From positions 39,651 through 103,650 of the forward strand of contig JBDRTY010000005.1 in NCBI GenBank assembly GCA_039801085.1: a DNA stretch of 64,000 nt, given 5' to 3'. The stretch comes from a candidate division WOR-3 bacterium (GTDB lineage Bacteria > Hydrothermota > Tepidihabitantia > Tepidihabitantales > Tepidihabitantaceae). The notes beneath the pieces were generated by a model that was given only the letters and a program-made list of their open reading frames with translations, did not search any database and had not been told where the DNA came from. Positions 34,165 to 44,478 of this stretch are shown here, piece by piece (the stretch's first letter is position 1; each line of letters begins with the position of its first letter). A program made the position numbers and the translations under genes.

Positions 34165-34425
34165 TCAGTTTGACAGCGGAATCACCGAGACCCGCTGCTT
34201 GTTCCGGTTCACCCATTCAAACCGGACAAACCCGTCGGTCAGGGCGTAGAGGCTGTCATCGCCGCCCCGGGCGACATTTCTCCCCGGCAGAAACTTCGTT
34301 CCGCGCTGGCGGACGATGATTGCGCCGGTGCGCACCCGTTCACTGGCAAACGCCTTGATACCCAGCCGCTGACCCGGGCTGTTCCGGCCGTTCTTGGCTG
34401 TTCCGCCGCCTTTTTTATGTGCCAT
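34165..34425 (-). CDS. rpmA: 50S ribosomal protein L27
   Basis: The 86-residue protein is a complete L27: N-terminus [20 protein letters not shown], which reaches the peptidyl-transferase centre, then [21 protein letters not shown] and [15 protein letters not shown]. Normally rpmA follows rplU (L21); here it heads the fumarase/fumarate reductase operon and no rplU is present in the window. AAAGGAG precedes the ATG and a good promoter lies at 34475-34502. Confidence 0.97.
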   Translation of the reverse strand: MAHKKGGGTAKNGRNSPGQRLGIKAFASERVRTGAIIVRQRGTKFLPGRNVARGGDDSLYALTDGFVRFEWVNRNKQRVSVIPLSN

Positions 34426-34474
34426 ATGAACTCCTTTTGCTGCTGTTCGGTCTGCACAAATGTTTTAAGACTGA

Positions 34475-34502
34475 ATTATATGATAAACTGGTTAAAAGTC
34501 AA
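34475..34502 (-). promoter_or_regulatory. Promoter of the rpmA-fumarase operon
   Basis: Minus-strand TTGACT (34497-34502) and perfect TATAAT (34475-34480) are 16 bases apart, giving a leader of about 43 bases with AAAGGAG. I see nothing further in 34503-34691. Confidence 0.8.
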
Positions 34503-34691
34503 TAACACAGTTTCAGAATTTGGTGATGGTGATGCCTTTACCGTCATGGGAACTGCCCCCTCTCCTGCCGGCATCGGGGATTAATTTTTTTCCCCAAGCT
34601 CATGAAAACCTGCGGGTTACTGATCTGGCAGATCAAACCGGGTGTGAAATTCTGCCCGGGTTCGGACTCTAATCATAGGGGAAGTAGTTTA

Positions 34692-34719
34692 TTGACAAAA
34701 TGCGGGAAAGTGTTATAAT
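34692..34719 (+). promoter_or_regulatory. Promoter of the BNR-repeat gene
   Basis: Perfect consensus hexamers TTGACA (34692-34697) and TATAAT (34714-34719) are 16 bases apart; the leader of about 65 bases ends in AAGGAG before ATG 34793. Confidence 0.85.
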
Positions 34720-34792
34720 GATTCTGCCCGCCGTGATGTTCACCTTTTGGGGTTGAGATGTTACGCCGGGTAAAATTAAACAAGGAGTAGCA

Positions 34793-36475
34793 ATGGCTGA
34801 AAAAATAGTAATGCTGAGTGTGGGGCTGATGCTGAGTATCGCCCTGGCAGTAACAACGGAGCGCAATGCTTCCAGTGCTGCCCGTCCGGATGATGTTCCG
34901 GCATTTTACAATTCAAGGTCTTCGGAATCGGCAGTGCCGACCCGAATGGTAAATGAGCCGGATGTCCCGCCCGGGAGGGTTGAGACTCCGGCAGCACCGG
35001 CGCAGGGTGAACCACCGCAGGTTTTGGAAATGAGTGATCAGGGTAATCCGGCAGAGCCGAGACCGCTCTGGGGTCAGGACATTAGGGTTTACAGCGGTGG
35101 TCTGCGGTCGCCGTCTTCGCCTGGCAGTGAGCGGATGATCGCCTATGACCAGACTTCAACCGGCACCCTTTTTGCGGCGTTTGTGGTGCCAAACGGCGAC
35201 ACGATGCGTATCTACCGTTCCACTGATAACGGCAGCACCTGGAGCAACTGGAACGGGGTTATCCACTCGGGCAATGTGCTGTCATCACCGGAACTGGTGG
35301 TAGCAGAGGGTGATTCCAGCTTTGTCTTTCTGTTTCTGCGCACCTCCGCCAATAATGGCGATATCTACTGCGCCCGCTTCGGGCTGACATCCGGAGCAGC
35401 GATCTTTGCGGTCAAGGCGGATGCCGATACGGTGGTCAATCTTGCCGCCTGCCGGGACAACAGCAACCCCTATTATCTTTATGTCACCTATGAGTATCGC
35501 AACGGTCAATACAATGTCGGGCTTTTCCGTTCCACTGATTACGGCAAGAACTGGACCACGCCGGGACTGTTTGTGGTTGACACCCGGGTCCCGCCCAAGC
35601 CGGATGTGGCGGTCGGCTACAACAACCGGGTTCATGTCTCATATCTCGACAAGCGGTTGAGTTCGGTGGACTCGGCCTCGTTCCGGATCAAGCGCAGCAC
35701 CGACCGGGGCACGAGCTGGGAGCAGTCAAGGCAGGTGGGGGCACCGACGGTGCGGGTGTTTGATGGTGTGCTCGGTGCCCGGAGCAGCAGTCAGACGCTC
35801 TGGCTTGTTCATGTCCGGGATATGGACCCGTTTAACGGCAAGGGGCTGGGTGTCTTCTATTACTACACGGCAGGTAATGATACCGTGTTCAGTTATGGTG
35901 GCGATGCCGGGATCGGCCATCTGGATACGGACAATGATGAGCAGATGCCAAGTATCGCCACGCTGCATAACGGTGGACCGCCCACAGTCGCCTATGCGAT
36001 TGTGCCTTCGGAGTCGCTGATGTTCACCTGGTGTTCGGGTGATACCAACTGGACGATGCCGATCAAGGTGAATGACTACCGGCACACCGGTAACTTTGCG
36101 CCGGCAGCAGGCTGGAAGACTACAGGCGGCAACAACTACTCCGCCGTCCTCTATGCCGGGGTCGGACCTCTGGACCTGTGGTTTGACTCCTGGGACAATA
36201 CCACCGGTATTGCTGAGGGGAGAACCGGTCTGAGCCGGAGTTTAGTGCGGGTGAATCCGAATCCGGCGCAGGGGTCCGTACACCTCAGCTGGGCAAAGCC
36301 GGCTTCCGGGAGTGCCGAACTGGTAATCCGGGACATTACGGGCAGAGAGGTGAGCCGGCTTCGGGGTGCAACGGGTGCGGTCTGGAACTGCGCGCAGGTG
36401 CCTGCTGGTGTTTACCTCTTCCGGTTTGCAGCAGAAGGCAGCAGTGAGACCGGCACGATTGTCGTCACGCACTAA
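34793..36475 (+). CDS. Exported BNR/Asp-box (sialidase-like) propeller protein with T9SS domain
   Basis: The 560-residue protein has an N-terminal hydrophobic signal (about 5-20), a low-complexity proline-rich stretch (70-95), and a six-bladed propeller with Asp boxes YRSTDNGSTWSNW, FRSTDYGKNWTTP and KRSTDRGTSWEQS. Such folds include sialidases and other exo-glycosidases, but the catalytic Arg triad cannot be confirmed by eye, so it may be non-enzymatic. The C-terminus VRVNPNPAQGSVHLSW...ITGREVSRL...GVYLFRF is a clear type A sorting domain. It has a consensus promoter and ends at a strong terminator. Confidence 0.87.
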   Translation: MAEKIVMLSVGLMLSIALAVTTERNASSAARPDDVPAFYNSRSSESAVPTRMVNEPDVPPGRVETPAAPAQGEPPQVLEMSDQGNPAEPRPLWGQDIRVYSGGLRSPSSPGSERMIAYDQTSTGTLFAAFVVPNGDTMRIYRSTDNGSTWSNWNGVIHSGNVLSSPELVVAEGDSSFVFLFLRTSANNGDIYCARFGLTSGAAIFAVKADADTVVNLAACRDNSNPYYLYVTYEYRNGQYNVGLFRSTDYGKNWTTPGLFVVDTRVPPKPDVAVGYNNRVHVSYLDKRLSSVDSASFRIKRSTDRGTSWEQSRQVGAPTVRVFDGVLGARSSSQTLWLVHVRDMDPFNGKGLGVFYYYTAGNDTVFSYGGDAGIGHLDTDNDEQMPSIATLHNGGPPTVAYAIVPSESLMFTWCSGDTNWTMPIKVNDYRHTGNFAPAAGWKTTGGNNYSAVLYAGVGPLDLWFDSWDNTTGIAEGRTGLSRSLVRVNPNPAQGSVHLSWAKPASGSAELVIRDITGREVSRLRGATGAVWNCAQVPAGVYLFRFAAEGSSETGTIVVTH

Positions 36476-36493
36476 AAGCCGAGTGACAACTCA

Positions 36494-36523
36494 GGGCAGG
36501 GTTTTTACCCTGCCCTCTTTTTT
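36494..36523 (+). terminator. Rho-independent terminator after the BNR gene
   Basis: GGGCAGGGT (36494-36502), loop TTTT, ACCCTGCCC (36507-36515), then TCTTTTTT. Confidence 0.92.
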
Positions 36524-36533
36524 AAAGCGGGGC

Positions 36534-36563
36534 TTGAAACGGGCTGGAAATCTGTAATATAAA
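36534..36563 (+). promoter_or_regulatory. dciA promoter, near-leaderless
   Basis: TTGAAA 36534-36539 and TATAAA 36558-36563 are 18 bases apart; eight bases separate the -10 from ATG 36572 and no Shine-Dalgarno sequence is visible. Confidence 0.5.
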
Positions 36564-36571
36564 TAAAAGCT

Positions 36572-36880
36572 ATGGGCGGTAAACGCCGAACCAGTTTCAA
36601 GAGCATTGCTGAAAGCCTGCCGGCAGTGCTGAGGGAAATCGGCTTGGCGGAAAAGGTGGCAGCATTTCAGGCGGTGGTGCAGTGGTCCGAGATTGTCGGA
36701 CCGGCAATTGCCCGGCACACCCGGGCGCTGGGAATTGAGGGGCAGACGCTGCTGGTCGCGGTAGATTCACCTGCCTGGATGACCCAGCTGTTTTATCTCA
36801 AGAACGAAATTCTGAAGAAGGTGGCAGAACACATCGGCGCCGGACTGGTAACCGAAATCCGGCTGGTGCTGAAGCGGTAG
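36572..36880 (+). CDS. DUF721/DciA-like protein
   Basis: The 102-residue protein has the DUF721 core: WSEIVGPAIARHTRALGI, LLVAVDSPAWMTQLFYLK and ILKKVAEHIG. Longer members of this family (DciA) load the replicative helicase in bacteria lacking DnaC; position immediately upstream of gyrB is a common setting for them. This short version has only the KH-like core, so a helicase-loading role is plausible but inferred. Confidence 0.8.
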   Translation: MGGKRRTSFKSIAESLPAVLREIGLAEKVAAFQAVVQWSEIVGPAIARHTRALGIEGQTLLVAVDSPAWMTQLFYLKNEILKKVAEHIGAGLVTEIRLVLKR

Positions 36881-36889
36881 TTCTGCCAC

Positions 36890-38817
<1,928 letters not shown>

Positions 38818-38840
38818 TTGAATGGCGGCAGAAAAATTAA

Positions 38841-38878
38841 GCCGGCTCGGGAAACCGAACCGGCATTTTTTTTACATT
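38841..38878. terminator. Terminator between gyrB and the convergent pilC-like gene
   Basis: GCCGGCTCGG (38841-38850), loop GAAA, CCGAACCGGC (38855-38864), one C-A mismatch, followed by ATTTTTTTT. A-rich bases on the left give some activity for the minus strand too. Confidence 0.85.
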
Positions 38879-38882
38879 TTTT

Positions 38883-40127
38883 TCAGTGTACGCCGTAACC
38901 GCCCGAGGAGCCGAAGCTGGTGAGAATCGCCATGTAGGGCATGAGGATGGCAACGATCAGAAACACCGCACCGACACCCATGAAGAGAATGAGGATCGGT
39001 TCAATCATGCCGGTGAGGTTCTTGACCGCATACTCCACTTCGCTGTCAAAGTAGTCGGAGATCTGTTTGAGCATGTCATCCAGTGCACCGGACTCCTCGC
39101 CGGTAGCAACCATCTGGACGACCATCGGCGGAAAGACTCCCAGTTCGCGCATCGGGGCAGCAATACCCCGGCCCCGGCGGACGCTCTCCGCCAGCTTATC
39201 CACCGCCTGGGCAAGATAGACATTGCCGATCGTTTTGGAGACGAGGTTGAGACTGCGCAGGATCGGCAGACCGGTGCGGTCCAGAGTTTCGAACATCCGG
39301 GCAAACCGGGAGAGTGCCATCTTGTAGATGATCGGTCCGAAGATCGGCAGCCGGAGCTTGAGCCGGTCCCACCACATTCTGCCGACGCTGGTCCGGATAA
39401 ACATGTAAAAGAGAACGACGACCGCGGCGATCAGCAGGACGAGCAGATACCAGTACTTGCCCATGAAGCTGGTGACCATGATCAGGATTTGAGTCGGAAG
39501 CGGCATCTTACCGCCGACGGTTGTCAGCAGCGAGACGAATTTCGGCAGAACGAATGTTGCCAGGACCGCAACTGCGATGATGAAGAACACCATCAGGATG
39601 ATCGGATAGCGCATCGCACTGCCGACATCGGACTTGAGCTTGCGGTCGTGTTCCAAGAGCATGACCAGCCGGTCAAGGATGTCGTCAAGTACACCGCCCG
39701 TTTCTCCCGCCCAGATGGAGTTGACATAAAGCTCGTTGAAAACCCGGGGATGCTTTGCCATCGCCACCGAAAGCGAGGCACCACCCATCAGGTCCTTGCG
39801 GATCGCATCCAGCGCCCGGACAAGCGCCTTGGACTTGGTCTGCGCCTGCAGGGCGGTGATAGCGGTGAGCATCGGCAGGCCGGCACGGTGCAGGGTGACG
39901 AACTGGCGGGTGAAGTTGATCAGATCAACCGGTTTTACGCGTTCAAACAGCTGGTTGAGATTGAACTGGGGACCGGCTGCTACCTTGCCCTTTTCCTCCC
40001 GGATCGTGATCGGAACATAGCCGTAGGTTTCCAGCTTCTCGGTGATGCTGGCAACATCGGTGCCCTCAATGGTTCCGGAAAGGATTTTACCATCCTTGTC
40101 CCGGACCTTGTAACGGAAAATGGGCAT
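38883..40127 (-). CDS. Type IV pilus/type II secretion platform protein (PilC/GspF)
   Basis: The 414-residue protein has two GspF cytoplasmic domains (LINFTRQFVTLHRAGLPML; FARMFETLDRTGLPILRSL) each followed by hydrophobic segments, with three membrane spans (about 172-192, 222-242, 378-398), the standard PilC/GspF arrangement. It is the inner-membrane platform on which the ATPase acts. It lies 20 bases after the ATPase gene with AAGGAGG before its ATG. No pilin, secretin or PilT gene is in the window. Confidence 0.93.
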   Translation of the reverse strand: MPIFRYKVRDKDGKILSGTIEGTDVASITEKLETYGYVPITIREEKGKVAAGPQFNLNQLFERVKPVDLINFTRQFVTLHRAGLPMLTAITALQAQTKSKALVRALDAIRKDLMGGASLSVAMAKHPRVFNELYVNSIWAGETGGVLDDILDRLVMLLEHDRKLKSDVGSAMRYPIILMVFFIIAVAVLATFVLPKFVSLLTTVGGKMPLPTQILIMVTSFMGKYWYLLVLLIAAVVVLFYMFIRTSVGRMWWDRLKLRLPIFGPIIYKMALSRFARMFETLDRTGLPILRSLNLVSKTIGNVYLAQAVDKLAESVRRGRGIAAPMRELGVFPPMVVQMVATGEESGALDDMLKQISDYFDSEVEYAVKNLTGMIEPILILFMGVGAVFLIVAILMPYMAILTSFGSSGGYGVH

Positions 40128-40147
40128 AATGCCTCCTTAATAGATTT

Positions 40148-41737
40148 TTAATCAACCTTTTCCGCTTCTTCCATAACCTCTTCAATTGTAGTGATACCGG
40201 CGACGACCTTCCGGATACCATCCTCCCACAGGGTACGCATCCCGTATTCCCGCGCCAGCGCACGGATTGCCGAGGTCGGTGGCCGGGTGACTACCAGTTC
40301 GCGGATGCGGTCATTCATCTTCATGACTTCAAAGATCCCGATCCGGCCCCGGAAACCGGTGTTCCGACAGTGTTCACACCCCTTGCCTTTGTAAAATTTG
40401 GTGCCGGGTGGCAGTTCCAGCTCCTCCAGCATCTTTGCCGGCGGGTCATAGGGGTATTTGCATTTGGGACAGATCCGCCGGACGAGCCGCTGTGCCACAA
40501 CACCTTCCAGACCGGAGGCAACGAGGAAGGGCTCAATACCCATGTCAATCAGACGGGTGACCGTGCCCGGTGCGTCATTGGTGTGAATGGTGGAGAATAC
40601 GAGCTGACCGGTCAGAGCGGCGCGGATGGCAACACCGGCAGTTTCCGCATCACGGATTTCACCGATCATGATCACATCCGGGTCCTGACGCAGGATGTGC
40701 CGGAGACCGACAAGATAGGTGTAGCCGGCACGCTCGTTGACCTGAGACTGGCAGATTTCATCCAGATCATACTCCACCGGGTCCTCAATGGTGATGATAT
40801 TAGTGTCGGCAGAGCGGATCTCCTGAAGAATGGCGTAGACGGTGGTTGATTTGCCCGAACCGGTCGGACCGGTGATCAGAATTACGCCGTGCGGCTTGGC
40901 GATCATCTCGCGGAGCGCCTGATAGCTTTCGTCCACCAGACCCAGTTCGTCCAGTGAGAGCAGGCGCATGCGGTCGAGGATACGCATCACCACCTTTTCG
41001 CCATAGGTGGTCGGGAAGGTGGAGACCCGGAAGTCAATCTCCCGGCCGTCAACAATTGCACCGTAACGGCCGTCCTGCGGTACCCGCTTTTCCGCAATAT
41101 TCATCTTGGACATGATCTTGATTCGGGAGACCACCGCCAGCTGGAGCGCCTTTTTCGGGGAGACGATCGGATGGAGGATGCCGTCGATCCGGAACCGGAC
41201 CCGCAGGCCTTCACGGGTCGGCTCAATGTGAATGTCACTGGCACGCTCCCGGACCGCCCGGATGATCATCTGGTTCACCCAGCGGACCACCGGTGCCTCG
41301 GAGGCGAGCTCCTCGAGTTTCTTCGGTTCCGCACTCATTTCCGCCACGGCGGCGCTGTCGCCTTCCTCGGCGGGCAGATCATCAAGGCTGGTGATTTCCG
41401 GTTCATCCGGCAGGTCAGCCGGCTCGGGTGCGGCGTAATACTGATTGAGCGCCTGATAAAGGTCCAGCTCGCGGCAGACCATCGGCTCCACCTCCATTCC
41501 GGTCATCCGCCGGACCTCATCAATCGTGTAGATATCACCCGGGTCAACCATGGCGACTGCCAGCGTATTACCCGAACGGAAAAGGGGAATGAGCTTGTTA
41601 TTGCGGAGAAACTCTTCCGGGAAAAGCTGAAGCACCTCAGAGTCCAGTTTAAAGCTGGTCAAATCAATAAACGGCACGCCGTATTTCTGCTCTAATGCGG
41701 CTCCGCTTTCTTCAATCGGTGTCTGTTCATCAGCCAT
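40148..41737 (-). CDS. Type IV pilus/type II secretion ATPase (PilB/GspE)
   Basis: The 529-residue ATPase has an N1 domain (MshEN-like, about 15-100), Walker A GPTGSGKST (290-298), Asp box and Walker B region (MIGEIRDAETA), the His box (FSTIHTND), and the zinc tetracysteine CPKCKYP with CEHC. It powers pilus extension or protein secretion with the PilC-like partner encoded next. Several GspE and PilB proteins share these features, so the two systems cannot be told apart here. Confidence 0.94.
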   Translation of the reverse strand: MADEQTPIEESGAALEQKYGVPFIDLTSFKLDSEVLQLFPEEFLRNNKLIPLFRSGNTLAVAMVDPGDIYTIDEVRRMTGMEVEPMVCRELDLYQALNQYYAAPEPADLPDEPEITSLDDLPAEEGDSAAVAEMSAEPKKLEELASEAPVVRWVNQMIIRAVRERASDIHIEPTREGLRVRFRIDGILHPIVSPKKALQLAVVSRIKIMSKMNIAEKRVPQDGRYGAIVDGREIDFRVSTFPTTYGEKVVMRILDRMRLLSLDELGLVDESYQALREMIAKPHGVILITGPTGSGKSTTVYAILQEIRSADTNIITIEDPVEYDLDEICQSQVNERAGYTYLVGLRHILRQDPDVIMIGEIRDAETAGVAIRAALTGQLVFSTIHTNDAPGTVTRLIDMGIEPFLVASGLEGVVAQRLVRRICPKCKYPYDPPAKMLEELELPPGTKFYKGKGCEHCRNTGFRGRIGIFEVMKMNDRIRELVVTRPPTSAIRALAREYGMRTLWEDGIRKVVAGITTIEEVMEEAEKVD

Positions 41738-41787
41738 TTTTCAAGCCTCCTTAATTATTACCGCCATGGGCACTGCATACCAGAATA

Positions 41788-41817
41788 ATTATACCGCAAA
41801 GGGTGCGGGGTTGTCAA
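41788..41817 (-). promoter_or_regulatory. Promoter of the pilB-pilC-like operon
   Basis: Minus-strand TTGACA (41812-41817) and TATAAT (41788-41793), both perfect, are 18 bases apart; the leader includes AAGGAGG before ATG 41737. Confidence 0.8.
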
Positions 41818-41858
41818 TTAAATTTTGGCAATGACGGATGGGGATACCGTTTACCGTT

Positions 41859-41887
41859 TTGACAGCAGGATTTTTTTTGGATAGTCT
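41859..41887 (+). promoter_or_regulatory. Leaderless promoter of the PEGA gene
   Basis: TTGACA 41859-41864 and TAGTCT 41882-41887 are 17 bases apart; ATG 41894 begins six bases after the -10. Confidence 0.55.
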
Positions 41888-41893
41888 TTTATT

Positions 41894-42334
41894 ATGATGA
41901 GCCTGTTAATCTTTGCAGGATTGATTTCCGGGCTGGCAAGTCCCGGATTTCTGTCGGTGAATTCCCAGCCCGCCGGGATGCCGGTATATGTTGAAGGGGA
42001 GAGTGTCGGAACAACACCGCTGGTGCGGTATCAGCTTGAGCCGGGAAATTACTGGGTGACAGTGGTTTCCAATGACAGTCTGGAGCGGCTTTATCAGACG
42101 GTCCGCACCGGTTCCCCAGGGCGCCGGCTCTCAGCAATCTGGACCCTGGCACGACTTGATGCCGCCTCAACCCGGGTGGAGATTCTGCCGGCAATGGAGA
42201 CTAAAGTGGAGATCAGCGCCCGGACCATGGAGCAGAGTGCCCGGCGGGCGAAATGGCTTTTCGGCGGTTCGGTCTTCGGACTTTTCGGGCTGGGTGCGAT
42301 TACCGGGCTGGTAATCGGGCTGGTGGTTAATTGA
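41894..42334 (+). CDS. PEGA-domain membrane protein
   Basis: The 146-residue protein has an N-terminal signal or anchor, then a PEGA domain (FLSVNSQPAGMPVYVEGE ... GTTPLVRYQLEPGNYWVTV), a surface-layer or cell-wall associated beta fold, and a C-terminal membrane segment (about 122-145). Function unknown. It heads a tightly packed run and overlaps the next start by four bases (TTGA). Confidence 0.75.
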   Translation: MMSLLIFAGLISGLASPGFLSVNSQPAGMPVYVEGESVGTTPLVRYQLEPGNYWVTVVSNDSLERLYQTVRTGSPGRRLSAIWTLARLDAASTRVEILPAMETKVEISARTMEQSARRAKWLFGGSVFGLFGLGAITGLVIGLVVN

Positions 42335-43446
42335 GTTTCATGCTGAGGGGTTGGGGGAAAGCAGGGCTGGCGGTTTTTCTGCTGGTTCTGGTCGGGATGA
42401 TGCCGGCGGTGGGCTCAAAGACCGGCCAGCACAGCGGTGCCAGGGAGGCGATGTGGTACCGGAAGCTGGGTAACCGAGTTGTGCAGTGTGAGCTGTGCCC
42501 GCGGCGCTGCGTGATTGCTCCAGGAAAAAGGGGTTTCTGCCGGGTCCGGGAGAACAGAAACGGGGTGCTTTATTCCTTGGTCTACGGAAAGCCATGTTCA
42601 ATTAACCGCGAGCCGATTGAAAAGGCGCCCTTTTTCCATTTTCTGCCCGGCAGGGAAAGGTTGACGCTGGCAACGGTCGGGTGTAATCAGCGCTGCCGGT
42701 ACTGTCAGAACTGGGAGATCTCTCAGGCAGAACCGGAGGATGTGCCGGCAGAGAAGATGAGTCCGGAGGAGGTGGTGGCGCTGGCGGAACGACTGAAACT
42801 GCCGGTTATCTGTTTTACCTACACCGAGCCGGTGGTGTTTTATGAGTATATGTACGATATTGCCTGGCAGGCGCGGTCCAGAGGGATCAGAACTGCCGTT
42901 GTTTCCGGTGGCTATGTGAATCCGCAGCCGCTGGAGTCGCTGTGCCGGGTGGTGGATGCAATCAAGATTGACCTCAAGGGGTTTACCCCGGAGTTTTATG
43001 AGCGGGTGTGTGGTTCAACGCTTGCACCGGTGCTGTCGGCATGCCGGACGGTTGCCCAAAGCGGAGTGCACCTGGAACTGGTGAATCTGGTGGTGCCCGG
43101 ATTCAATGATGACAGCACAACCATCCGGCGGATGTGTGAGTGGATCCGGGACAGTCTGGGGGACACAATTCCGGTGCATTTTACCCGGTTTCACCCCGAT
43201 TATAAACTGCTCAACAGTCCCGCAACACCGGTGGCAACACTGGAACGGGCGGTGCGGACTGCGCGGCAGGTCGGACTCAAGTATGTATATGTCGGTAATG
43301 TCCCGGGCCATCGGGATGAGAATACCTACTGTCCGAACTGTGGTAAAAAACTGATCGGGCGTCAGGGGTTTACGGTGATGGAAAACAATATTGTGAATGG
43401 CAGGTGCCGTTTCTGCGGCAGCAGAATCAGTGGTGTGTGGCGATGA
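42331..43446 (+). CDS. amrS: AmmeMemoRadiSam-type radical SAM enzyme (AmrS-like)
   Basis: This 371-residue protein has the cluster motif CNQRCRYCQNW, an upstream cysteine pair CELCPRRCVI, and a C-terminal zinc ribbon-like end (YCPNCGKKL, GRCRFCGSRI), matching the radical SAM member of the AmmeMemoRadiSam group, often annotated as pyruvate-formate-lyase-activating-like. Unusually it begins with a hydrophobic stretch (about residues 10-30) resembling a signal or anchor. The start is TTG 42331 (overlapping the PEGA stop) or ATG 42340. Its partners AMMECR1 and Memo are not in the window. It overlaps the DUF362 gene by four bases. Confidence 0.88.
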   Translation: MSFMLRGWGKAGLAVFLLVLVGMMPAVGSKTGQHSGAREAMWYRKLGNRVVQCELCPRRCVIAPGKRGFCRVRENRNGVLYSLVYGKPCSINREPIEKAPFFHFLPGRERLTLATVGCNQRCRYCQNWEISQAEPEDVPAEKMSPEEVVALAERLKLPVICFTYTEPVVFYEYMYDIAWQARSRGIRTAVVSGGYVNPQPLESLCRVVDAIKIDLKGFTPEFYERVCGSTLAPVLSACRTVAQSGVHLELVNLVVPGFNDDSTTIRRMCEWIRDSLGDTIPVHFTRFHPDYKLLNSPATPVATLERAVRTARQVGLKYVYVGNVPGHRDENTYCPNCGKKLIGRQGFTVMENNIVNGRCRFCGSRISGVWR

Positions 43447-44474
43447 GCAGAGCCAGGGTGTGGTTTTTACCTAAGGAGCGGGTGCTGGACGGGCTGGGGG
43501 TGGTACTGAAAAATTCCGGATTTTTTGAGATGGTGAAGCCGAGGAAGCGGGTCGGGATCAAGGTCCATTTCGGCGAGGCGGGTAACAACAATCATATTGA
43601 CCCGGAGTATGTGCGCCGGGTGGTGATTACCACTACCTACTTCAATCTCCAGCCGGTGCTGATTGAGACCACTTCCCTTTACCGGGGCAGGCGGCAGCGG
43701 GCAAGTGAGCACATCAAGGTGGCGCATGAGCATGGATTTGTTCCGGAGCGGGTGCTCGCACCGGTTGATATTCTTGACGGTGAGTACGGCGAGAAGTTCT
43801 ATGCGGTGCCGGTGCCGAACGGACGGGTAGCCGAGGCGTATCTGGCTTCGGGACTGCGCTATTACCGCTATCTGATTAACCTTGCTCATTTCAAGGGCCA
43901 TTTTGTTGTCGGCTATGGTGGTACACTGAAGAATCTCGCGATGGGACTGGCAGCCAAGGCGGGCAAGCTGGCGATGCATTCCAGTTCCAGGCCATATGTT
44001 GAAAAGGATAAGTGTGTGAGCTGTGGCACCTGTGTTGACTACTGTCCGCATGATGCGATCGGTTTCGTTGAGTATGTGGCGAAGATCGGCAGGTCCTGTA
44101 CCGGCTGCGGCGGGTGTGTAGCGGTATGTCCCTCTGGGGCGATCCGGCTGAACTGGGATGAGGCGTCCGAGTCGGTCCAGGAGAAGATGGCAGACTACTG
44201 CCAGGCGATCCTTGCCAGCCGGGTAGCGATTCACTTCAACTTTGTGCTGAAGGTTACTCCGAACTGCGACTGCTATCCCCAGACCGAGGAGCCGGTAATT
44301 CCTGATGTTGGCGTATTTGCCTCGCTGGACCCGGTTGCCTGTGATCAGGCGGTGCTGGACCAGATCGGGATGGAGATCCGGCGGCTGTATCCGCACCTCA
44401 ATTATCAGGTGCTTCTGGAACGGGCGGTGGAGCTGGGGCTGGGGAAAAGGGAGTATGAGCTGGTAAATCTTTAG
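43443..44474 (+). CDS. DUF362-domain ferredoxin-like protein
   Basis: The 343-residue protein has an N-terminal DUF362 domain (GIKVHFGEAGNNNHIDPEYVR; AHFKGHFVVGYGGTLKNLAM) and two [4Fe-4S] motifs, CVSCGTCVDYCP and CTGCGGCVAVCP, near 190-235. DUF362 proteins are anaerobe electron carriers or flavin/metal-site enzymes of uncertain function. ATG 43443 gives an ATGA overlap with the preceding radical SAM gene; the longer open frame to 43404 is unnecessary. The coupling suggests electron supply to the radical SAM enzyme, which is inference. Confidence 0.87.
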   Translation: MSRARVWFLPKERVLDGLGVVLKNSGFFEMVKPRKRVGIKVHFGEAGNNNHIDPEYVRRVVITTTYFNLQPVLIETTSLYRGRRQRASEHIKVAHEHGFVPERVLAPVDILDGEYGEKFYAVPVPNGRVAEAYLASGLRYYRYLINLAHFKGHFVVGYGGTLKNLAMGLAAKAGKLAMHSSSRPYVEKDKCVSCGTCVDYCPHDAIGFVEYVAKIGRSCTGCGGCVAVCPSGAIRLNWDEASESVQEKMADYCQAILASRVAIHFNFVLKVTPNCDCYPQTEEPVIPDVGVFASLDPVACDQAVLDQIGMEIRRLYPHLNYQVLLERAVELGLGKREYELVNL

Positions 44475-44478
44475 TTTT

